From: Flavobacteriales bacterium
GTDB lineage: Bacteria > Bacteroidota > Bacteroidia > Flavobacteriales_F > PHOS-HE28
Reading direction: 5' to 3'
Assembly (NCBI GenBank): GCA_020854015.1
Contig: JADZGG010000424.1
Location: 1-5,722, forward strand
Length of the DNA: 5,722 bases
This document shows, piece by piece, positions 1 through 4,439 of the stretch. How positions within the stretch are numbered: position 1 is the stretch's first letter; each line of letters begins with the position of its first letter. The notes under the pieces are model-generated. The model saw nothing but the letters and a program-made list of their open reading frames with translations, did no database searches and was not told where the DNA came from. The translations under genes were made by a program, and so were the position numbers.

Positions 1-1
1 C

Positions 2-721
2 GAAAGCCAGCGCAGCATCCGTGGCCAACGAATGAAGGCCTGGCTCACCGGGCATCTGGCGGAACAGCACCCCGGCCAGCGCGATACCGCCTTCATTGTG
101 AGCCGCATCGAGCACATCGACGCCACCCTGAGCTGCCCACCCCGCCCTCGAGCTGCACTGGTCGGCCGCTACTCCGCCTCCTTTAACGATCCGATGCGAA
201 AAAGAGAAGTGATGCTCTACCTGCAGCCGGGAGGAGAAGCGCTGATGACCACCCGGATAAGCGACACCAAACCTCCTTTGGAACAGGATGGCACCTGGGG
301 TGTCTCAAGTGATGGTAGGCTTGACATTCTGTGGCGCCAGCTAAGCGCCCATTCCACCTACACGGTCACCGAGAACACCCTCACGCTTTCCATGCCAAAG
401 AACCTGCAAAGTGATCATGACACCTTTGTGCTTACCCGCAATGGACCTGCGGACCGCATGGCCGGCACACAGGGTCAAGTGATCTTGTGGTTGGCCGGGA
501 TCTCCGCCGCGCAAGGGTTCAAGTTCAGCACCGATACGGTAACGAAGGCCACAGCCATCGCAGACATCTTCCGTACGCCAGAAGCGCTGAATGCTCTACG
601 TGATTCAGCCGTTGCCTGGTTGCCTTTGGCGCCTGAGCAACTTCGCACGGATTGGCCCGCTGTCAGTACGGTAAGCGACCTCATCGCATTGAAGCGTCTA
701 GGTGATCAGCGCGACCGATAA
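2..721 (+). CDS. Unrecognised protein, 3' part of a gene open to the left edge; possible NlpE/lipocalin-like domain
   Basis: The reading frame is open from base 2 to the TAA at 719-721. The first ATG is at 32 (229 aa from there), but the codons before it are also open and no signal peptide or hydrophobic N-terminus follows it, so I favour a gene starting outside the window. I do not recognise the protein confidently. Counting from the ATG at 32, residues ~42-135 (starting GRYSASF, with DGTWGVSSDGRLDI and TVTENTLTLSM) alternate short hydrophobic strands with turns and have the 'dGtW ... L.l ... L.l' pattern of small beta-barrel domains such as NlpE or lipocalin-like folds. This is a weak resemblance. 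Residues ~145-229 contain a short hydrophobic stretch (VILWLAGISAA) followed by helical sequence and match nothing I know. The stop lies 26 bp before the tRNA gene. The call as a real gene rests on frame length and codon use like the neighbours. Confidence 0.6.
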   Translation, partial: ESQRSIRGQRMKAWLTGHLAEQHPGQRDTAFIVSRIEHIDATLSCPPRPRAALVGRYSASFNDPMRKREVMLYLQPGGEALMTTRISDTKPPLEQDGTWGVSSDGRLDILWRQLSAHSTYTVTENTLTLSMPKNLQSDHDTFVLTRNGPADRMAGTQGQVILWLAGISAAQGFKFSTDTVTKATAIADIFRTPEALNALRDSAVAWLPLAPEQLRTDWPAVSTVSDLIALKRLGDQRDR

Positions 722-732
722 CGCGCTCCGGC

Positions 733-740
733 TATCTTCG
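733..740 (+). promoter_or_regulatory. Candidate -7 box for the tRNA-Arg gene (TATCTTCG)
   Basis: TATCTTCG differs by one base from the Bacteroidota -7 consensus TAnnTTTG. It ends 7 bp before the first base of the tRNA, so transcription would start at or next to the mature 5' end. No TTG (-33 element) is seen 17-23 bp upstream; the nearest TTG, at 689-691, is too far. The same TAnnTTCG variant occurs ahead of the E1 gene at 4408-4415, which gives some support to its being real in this genome. Confidence 0.4.
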
Positions 741-747
741 CGCCGCC

Positions 748-821
748 GGCCCCGTAGTTCAATTGGATAGAATGACAGATTCCGGTTCTGTTGGTTGGGG
801 GTTCGAATCCCTCCGGGGTCA
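748..821 (+). tRNA. tRNA-Arg (anticodon CCG)
   Basis: The 74 bases fold as a complete cloverleaf by hand. The acceptor stem is 748-754 with 814-820 (7 bp, one G-U at the second pair). The D stem is 757-760 with 770-773, around a loop containing GG. The anticodon stem is 775-779 with 787-791 (ACAGA/TCTGT), and the loop TTCCGGT at 780-786 places anticodon CCG at 782-784, reading the Arg codon CGG. The variable loop is 5 nt, and the T arm is GGGGG-TTCGAAT-CCCTC. The discriminator base is A821. The CCA end is not encoded (CAC follows), so it would be added by nucleotidyltransferase. The inverted repeats at 828-872 begin 6 bp downstream. Confidence 0.95.
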
Positions 822-827
822 CACGAT

Positions 828-872
828 GAGAAGCGCTCCGCTCGGAGCGCTTCTCGTGCTTCCGAGAAGCAC
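828..872 (+). other. Overlapping inverted repeats able to form alternative RNA hairpins
   Basis: Three pairings are visible between the tRNA and the S4 gene. Hairpin A is a perfect inverted repeat, GAGAAGCGCTCCG (828-840) with its complement at 843-855; allowing a 4-nt loop, 12 bp form. Hairpin C is GTGCTTC (856-862) with GAAGCAC (866-872), 7 bp around a 3-nt loop. Alternative hairpin B pairs GCTTCTCG (849-856) with CGAGAAGC (863-870), 8 bp around 6 nt, and uses the right arm of A plus both arms of C. A+C and B are therefore mutually exclusive. No T-run follows any stem on either strand, so this is not a standard intrinsic terminator. It may be a tRNA 3' processing or stability structure, a U-tract-less terminator, or a leader element for the S4 gene, whose start codon lies 15 bp further on. 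Confidence 0.55.
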
Positions 873-887
873 AGATTGACGGCACAC

Positions 888-1253
888 ATGCGGATCGACA
901 AGTTCCTCTGGTGCATCCGGCTCTTCAAGTCGCGCAGCTTGGCCACGGAAGCGTGCCAAAAGGAACGCGTCAAGCTGAACGACCGCGAAGTGAAGCCTTC
1001 CGCCGAAGTGAGCATCGGCGACCGCATGGCCCTTCGTGAACCACCCATCTGGCGTGTGTTCGAGATCATCCGAATGCCTTCCACCCGCATGGGCGCCAAG
1101 CTGGTGCCGGACCATGTGAAGGAAGTGACCTCGTGGGAGGACCTTGAGCGGCAGGAGCTTGCCCGCAAGGTGAAGGCGGACGGTCGCGACCCTGGAACGG
1201 GACGCCCCACCAAGCAGGACCGCCGCGCCATGGAACGCTACAAGGGGGAGTAG
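888..1253 (+). CDS. S4-domain RNA-binding protein, Hsp15 (HslR)-like
   Basis: A 121-aa protein beginning MRIDKFLWCIRLFKSRS, a textbook S4 domain start. Residues ~1-65 form the S4 fold (RIDKFLW, KSRSLA-EAC, V-LN-REVKPS, V--GD). A basic C-terminal tail ends in GRPTKQDRRAMERYK, a motif typical of the Hsp15 family; E. coli Hsp15 is 133 aa. Family members bind structured RNA, and E. coli Hsp15 binds free 50S subunits still carrying peptidyl-tRNA and helps recycle them; the same role here is inferred. The ATG at 888 is chosen because the S4 domain starts right there. The frame stays open upstream to an ATG at 795, but that would begin inside the tRNA and add unrelated residues. No Shine-Dalgarno sequence or promoter box is visible between the tRNA and this gene, so a shared transcript with tRNA-Arg is possible. 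Confidence 0.9.
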   Translation: MRIDKFLWCIRLFKSRSLATEACQKERVKLNDREVKPSAEVSIGDRMALREPPIWRVFEIIRMPSTRMGAKLVPDHVKEVTSWEDLERQELARKVKADGRDPGTGRPTKQDRRAMERYKGE

Positions 1254-1255
1254 CG

Positions 1256-1283
1256 CTTAACACGATCTAACGTTCCTTAACAC
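1256..1283 (+). repeat. Phased YTAAC motifs upstream of the PDZ gene promoter
   Basis: CTTAACAC occurs at 1256-1263 and again at 1276-1283, exactly 20 bp apart. A related CTAAC sits midway at 1267-1271. The YTAAC cores therefore start at 1257, 1267 and 1277, one per 10 bp, on the same face of the helix. They end about 21 bp before the TAGTTTTG box at 1305, where activator sites or an upstream promoter element would lie. The array is short and could be chance in an AT-richer gap. Confidence 0.4.
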
Positions 1284-1304
1284 CAGGCCCCTCGCAGGCC
1301 CCGG

Positions 1305-1312
1305 TAGTTTTG
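1305..1312 (+). promoter_or_regulatory. Bacteroidota-type -7 promoter box for the PDZ protein gene (TAGTTTTG)
   Basis: TAGTTTTG matches TAnnTTTG at every defined base and lies 19 bp before the ATG at 1332, in the only intergenic gap upstream of that gene. This gives a very short leader of about 12-14 nt. No TTG is seen at the usual -33 spacing; the closest AT-rich element is TTAAC at 1277-1281, slightly too far upstream, which may point to an activator-dependent promoter. Confidence 0.6.
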
Positions 1313-1331
1313 TCGCACCCAACAACGGAAC

Positions 1332-3053
1332 ATGAAGCCCCTTTCGCTGCTACCGAGCCTTGCTGCGATCAGCCTGTTCGCTCCGGACATGGCCTTGGCA
1401 CAAGGAGGCGAAGGCGACCACAAGGTCCGCATCGAGATCACGCGTAATGAGAACGGTGAGACCTCGCACATCATTCGCGAGTTCGACCTGACCGACGAGC
1501 AGGGTCTGGAGAACGCCCTGCGTGAACTGGGTGTTGTGGACGAACTGAACATGATGGGAAAGGGTGAGGACCTCATCATTGATGTGCGACGGTTGAAGGA
1601 AGGCGGCCTGCTGAACGACATGAGCCTGGCCTTCAGCATGCTTGACAACGAAGCGGCCGATCTGCCCGAGCGTCGCGCCTACATGGGCGTGAACTATTGT
1701 GATTACGACCCGAACGGGCGAGCGGACAAGGCCAAGCGACCACCGACCAGGACCGGATGCATGCTCACCTCCGTGGAAGACAACGATCCCGCTTGGCAAG
1801 CAGGATTACGCGCGAACGATGTGATCGTGGAAATGGACCGGCATGCTATCACAGGTGGTAATGCGCTGGTGACCGAACTGCGGGACCATAAGCCCGGCGA
1901 TGTGGTGAAGGTGGTGTACTACCGCGGCAAGAACAAGAACACCACGGCTCTGACGCTGGGTGAACGGGAGGAGGAGGCGCAGGGCTGGAACTTCAATTGG
2001 AACGGTTCCGGTAGTGAAGGCATGGACTGGAACGCCTATTTCAATGACAATTGGGACCGGACCGAACCCAAGGCATTCCTAGGTGTCAACGGTGAGGACC
2101 ATAAGGATGGAGCGGGTGTTCTGGTCACGGAGGTCATCGAAGGCTCGCCGGCGGCCATGATGGGACTGTTGAACGGCGATGTGATCGAACGCTTGAACGG
2201 AGAGCAGGTGAAGGACTTCAGTGAACTCGCCGACCTCATTACCGACATGGCCCCGGGAGAACAGGCGAACATGCAGGTGACCCGGAACGGAGAACGTGTT
2301 GAACTGGATGGCTCTCTCGGTGCGCAGTTCGATGTCCCGGATGCACCCTCATTCCCTGGTCAACCATGCATGCCGGCCATCCCGCCCATGCCGCCGATGC
2401 CGAACTTCAGCGGCTCAATGAGCGCCGAAGAGCGCGCCGACTTCGAGCAAAGCATGGCGGAATTCGAACGGGACATGGCGGAATACCAGCGCGATCTCGA
2501 GCAGCAGGTGCGGGATATGAGCGAGCATGACCACGACATGGACGAACACGACCGCGACATGGAAGAACATGGTCGTGATGTGGAGCAGCTTCAGCGGGAC
2601 ATGAACGACAGCTCGCCGGACAGAGCCGAGTTCCGCAGGGAAATGGAGGAGCTACGCCGCGAAATGGATATTCTGCGTCGAGAACTCCGCAGCGATGTGG
2701 TGCGTGAAGCGCGCATGCTGCCACCGGCCGCCGAACTGAGCCCCGAGGACACGCAACTATTGCGGAGCAGAGGCGTGAACAACCTGGCCCGCGATCTCGG
2801 CTGGAACGATCTGCGCATTGCGCCCGATGGACCGAACGGACAGTTCCGACTTTCCTTCATGGTGGCCGAACGCGGAGACATTACTGTTGACGTTCACGAT
2901 GCCAGGGGCGAACGGGTGTACCACGAAGCGATCACGGGATTCAAGGGTGCCTACGAACGCCTGCTCGACCTCAGCGACCTGCCGGACGGCACCTACTTCC
3001 TCGTGGTCGGCCAGGGTGATGCCACGGAGGCGCGCAAGCTGTTGAAACAGTAG
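1332..3053 (+). CDS. Exported protein with two PDZ domains, a heptad coiled coil and a T9SS-like C-terminal domain
   Basis: 573 aa. Residues 1-23 form a signal peptide (basic MK, hydrophobic core, ALA|Q cleavage site). Residues ~30-110 contain a small domain starting HKVRIEITRNENGE. PDZ 1 spans ~117-210 (YMGVNY, GCMLTSVEDNDPAWQAGLRANDVIVEMD), with Cys123 and Cys143 as a possible disulfide. PDZ 2 spans ~248-330 (FLGVNG, GVLVTEVIEGSPAAMMGLLNGDVIERLNG). A Pro/Met-rich linker (~336-358) leads to heptads in one register from 370 to 453, consensus E-x-x-R-D/E-M/L-x. Residues ~504-573 (ending DGTYFLVVGQGDATEARKLLKQ) resemble the type A sorting domain that targets proteins to the type IX secretion system. 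No protease domain (no HtrA/Ctp/RseP catalytic motif) is present, so this is more likely a periplasmic or surface scaffold or adaptor than an enzyme; that is inference. It probably has its own promoter (1305-1312) and a hairpin after its stop. Confidence 0.88.
   Translation: MKPLSLLPSLAAISLFAPDMALAQGGEGDHKVRIEITRNENGETSHIIREFDLTDEQGLENALRELGVVDELNMMGKGEDLIIDVRRLKEGGLLNDMSLAFSMLDNEAADLPERRAYMGVNYCDYDPNGRADKAKRPPTRTGCMLTSVEDNDPAWQAGLRANDVIVEMDRHAITGGNALVTELRDHKPGDVVKVVYYRGKNKNTTALTLGEREEEAQGWNFNWNGSGSEGMDWNAYFNDNWDRTEPKAFLGVNGEDHKDGAGVLVTEVIEGSPAAMMGLLNGDVIERLNGEQVKDFSELADLITDMAPGEQANMQVTRNGERVELDGSLGAQFDVPDAPSFPGQPCMPAIPPMPPMPNFSGSMSAEERADFEQSMAEFERDMAEYQRDLEQQVRDMSEHDHDMDEHDRDMEEHGRDVEQLQRDMNDSSPDRAEFRREMEELRREMDILRRELRSDVVREARMLPPAAELSPEDTQLLRSRGVNNLARDLGWNDLRIAPDGPNGQFRLSFMVAERGDITVDVHDARGERVYHEAITGFKGAYERLLDLSDLPDGTYFLVVGQGDATEARKLLKQ
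2439..2690 (+). repeat. Array of twelve 21-bp coding units (heptad repeats)
   Basis: Codons 370-453 of the PDZ protein divide into twelve consecutive 7-residue units with no register slip. Units from residue 377 read EFERDMA, EYQRDLE, QQVRDMS, EHDHDMD, EHDRDME, EHGRDVE, QLQRDMN, then a degenerate unit (426-432), then EFRREME, ELRREMD, ILRRELR. The unit before 377 (DFEQSMA) is also degenerate. At DNA level the similarity is imperfect (recurrent GACATGG), so this is an old expansion rather than a recent tandem duplication. Hydrophobic or His residues at unit positions 2 and 6 give the 3-4 spacing of a coiled coil. Confidence 0.8.
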
Positions 3054-3072
3054 TTTCCTGAACTGGACCCTT

Positions 3073-3110
3073 CGAAGCGGTCAGCGGCGCAAGGTCGACT
3101 GGCCGCTTCG
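3073..3110 (+). terminator. Hairpin after the PDZ gene, probable terminator
   Basis: CGAAGCGGTCAG (3073-3084) pairs with CTGGCCGCTTCG (3099-3110): 12 bp with one T-G wobble, around a 14-nt loop. It begins 19 bp after the TAG stop at 3051-3053. Only CCTTTC follows, so the T-tract is weak and termination would be partial or need help; read-through into the downstream membrane-protein gene is possible. Confidence 0.5.
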
Positions 3111-3140
3111 CCTTTCAGACCCATTCGCCATCTTCACGGC

Positions 3141-3494
3141 ATGAAGCTCATCATCCGCCTGATCATCTCCACCATCGCTGTCCTCGTCACCGACCTGCTT
3201 TTGAGCGGCGTGCACGCCGAGGATTTCATGACCGGCCTGCTGGTGGCCGTGGTGCTCGGCCTGTTGAACACCTTCGTCCGCCCACTTTTCATACTCCTCA
3301 CGCTCCCGGTCACCATCTTCACCTTGGGACTCTTCCTGCTGGTGATCAACGCGGGCATGGTGCTACTGGCTGCCAAATTGGTGCCTGGCTTTGTGGTCGA
3401 GAGCTTCTGGTGGGCGCTCGGCTTCAGTCTCCTCATGGGTGTCGTACAGGGCTTCCTCACCGCGCTTGATGGCGACAAGGGTCAGGCCCAATGA
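3141..3494 (+). CDS. Phage_holin_4_2 / YvlD-family inner-membrane protein
   Basis: 117 aa, strongly hydrophobic, with about four membrane segments: ~3-24, ~30-46, ~52-80 and ~88-108. The family signature is visible at ~43-70: NTFVRPLFILLTLPVTIFTLGLFLLVIN read across the second and third segments. This matches the YvlD-like family (Pfam phage_holin_4_2). Despite the Pfam name, these are common chromosomal bacterial membrane proteins and nothing here suggests a prophage. The function is not established; Bacillus YvlD lies in an envelope-stress-related operon. The length is normal. The ATG at 3141 starts the first membrane helix directly. No Shine-Dalgarno sequence or convincing promoter box is seen in the 87-bp gap, so it may be read through from the PDZ gene. 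The stop codon at 3492-3494 touches the T-tract of the opposing terminator. Confidence 0.88.
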   Translation: MKLIIRLIISTIAVLVTDLLLSGVHAEDFMTGLLVAVVLGLLNTFVRPLFILLTLPVTIFTLGLFLLVINAGMVLLAAKLVPGFVVESFWWALGFSLLMGVVQGFLTALDGDKGQAQ

Positions 3495-3517
3495 AAAAAG
3501 CCCCGCGTTTACGGGGC
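3494..3517 (-). terminator. Intrinsic terminator of the AIM24-family gene, placed between convergent genes
   Basis: On the minus strand a 6-bp all-GC stem (3517-3512 with 3505-3500, GCCCCG/CGGGGC) around a 6-nt loop is followed at once by six T residues (3499-3494). It begins 23 bp after the stop of the minus-strand gene. On the plus strand the same hairpin is preceded by six A residues and followed by CCTTCTCGTATTT, so it could also act, less efficiently, for the 3141-3494 gene. Confidence 0.85.
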
Positions 3518-3540
3518 CCTTCTCGTATTTCTCGCTTATC

Positions 3541-4344
3541 CTAGTTATCGCCGTCCAACAGGCGTCCAAGCCCGCCGAGGATACTTCCTTCCTCACGGCC
3601 TGAACCGCCAGCACGGGGTGCCGCAGCAACAATGCTGTCCGCCAGTCGACTGAAGGGCATGCTCTGGATCCACACATGGCCGGGGCCACGCAGCGTGGCG
3701 AAGAAGAGGCCCTCGCCACCGAACAGCGTGTTCCGGATACCGCCCACGAACTCGATATCGTAGTGCACGCCCACGGTCATGGCCACGAGGCAACCGGTGT
3801 CCACACGTAGAAGTTCGCCGGGCGCAAGGTCCTTCTGTACGATCGTTCCTCCCGCGTGTACGAACACCATGCCGTCGCCGTCGAGCTTCTGCATGATGAA
3901 GCCTTCGCCACCGAACAGACCCCGGCCAAGCTTCTTGCTGAACTCAATACCGACGGTGATGCCCTTGGCCGCAGCCAGGAAGGAGTTCTTCTGGCAGATA
4001 AGGCGTTGACCGTAGTTGCGCAGGTCCAGCGGAATGATCTTGCCCGGATAGGCCGCAGCGAACCACACGGTCTTGCGCGTAGCGCCTTGGTTGGTGTAAG
4101 CCGTCATAAAGAGGCTCTCACCCGTGAGCACCCGCTTGCCCGCACTGAACACCTTGCTCAGCATGCCTTGCTCCTGCCCTGTGCCGTCGCCGAAAATGGT
4201 CTGCATCTGGATGCCATCGTCCATCATCATCAGGCTGCCGGCCTCGGCGATCACGGTCTCCTGCGGGTCCAGCGTGATCTCCACACATTGGATGTCGTCA
4301 CCGACCACGCGGTGGTCGATCTCGTGCGCGCTGCGTTGGTTCAT
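3541..4344 (-). CDS. TIGR00266 / AIM24-family protein
   Basis: 267 aa, starting MNQRSAHEIDHRVVGDDIQCVEITLDP. Family landmarks in order: ETVIAEAGSLMMMDDGIQMQT (~29-49), a Gly-rich turn region (52-60), GESLFMTAYTN (75-85), PGKIIPLDL (100-108), LICQKNSFLAAAKGITVGIEF (115-135), GLFGGEGFIMQKLDGDGMVFVHAGG (142-166), NTLFGGEGLFFATLRGPGHVWIQSMPFSRLA (205-235), and a Gly-rich C-terminus ending ILGGLGRLLDGDN. The repeated beta-strand/Gly pattern is that of the AIM24 beta-prism-like fold. There is no signal peptide or membrane segment, so it is probably cytoplasmic. The molecular function of the bacterial family is unknown; the name comes from a yeast mitochondrial protein. The frame continues upstream to 4494, but the ATG at 4344 is chosen because the family's N-terminus starts there and the promoter box at 4363-4370 lies just upstream. 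It is divergent from the E1 gene. Confidence 0.93.
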   Translation of the reverse strand: MNQRSAHEIDHRVVGDDIQCVEITLDPQETVIAEAGSLMMMDDGIQMQTIFGDGTGQEQGMLSKVFSAGKRVLTGESLFMTAYTNQGATRKTVWFAAAYPGKIIPLDLRNYGQRLICQKNSFLAAAKGITVGIEFSKKLGRGLFGGEGFIMQKLDGDGMVFVHAGGTIVQKDLAPGELLRVDTGCLVAMTVGVHYDIEFVGGIRNTLFGGEGLFFATLRGPGHVWIQSMPFSRLADSIVAAAPRAGGSGREEGSILGGLGRLLDGDN

Positions 4345-4362
4345 TGGTTGTTGGAATTGGGT

Positions 4363-4370
4363 CAAAGGTA
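4363..4370 (-). promoter_or_regulatory. Bacteroidota-type -7 promoter box for the AIM24-family gene (TACCTTTG)
   Basis: Read on the minus strand, TACCTTTG matches TAnnTTTG at every defined base. It ends 18 bp before the ATG at 4344, implying a leader of roughly 12 nt. It also supports 4344 rather than 4494 as the start. No clear -33 TTG is seen upstream. Confidence 0.6.
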
Positions 4371-4407
4371 TCGGCGAGGCTTGGGCCCGTGCCCACCGCC
4401 CGCATCG

Positions 4408-4415
4408 TATTTTCG
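4408..4415 (+). promoter_or_regulatory. Candidate -7 box for the E1 gene (TATTTTCG)
   Basis: TATTTTCG differs by one base from TAnnTTTG, with the same C as the box ahead of the tRNA. It ends 24 bp before the ATG at 4440. With the minus-strand box at 4363-4370 it makes a compact divergent promoter region, the two boxes being 37 bp apart. No clear -33 element is seen. Confidence 0.45.
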
Positions 4416-4439
4416 CCGCTCCTGTAAGGTCCCCACCCA

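Noticed and set aside
795..887. Upstream extension of the S4 protein to an ATG at 795
   Set aside because: It would start inside the tRNA gene and cross the hairpins. The S4 domain begins exactly at the ATG at 888.
698..1231. 177-codon open frame on the minus strand
   Set aside because: It runs antisense through the tRNA and the S4 gene. Its product is Arg/Ser-rich with no domain, typical of a shadow frame in GC-rich DNA.
2439..2690. CRISPR-like or recent tandem DNA repeat
   Set aside because: The 21-bp periodicity is explained by protein heptads. The units differ substantially in sequence and have no spacer structure.
3129..3136. CATCTTCA as a promoter box for the YvlD-like gene
   Set aside because: It mismatches TAnnTTTG at three defined positions and would leave a leader of almost no length.
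3141..3494. Evidence for a prophage from a 'holin' family match
   Set aside because: The Pfam family name is historical. YvlD-like proteins are ordinary chromosomal membrane proteins, and no phage genes, att sites or integrase are nearby.
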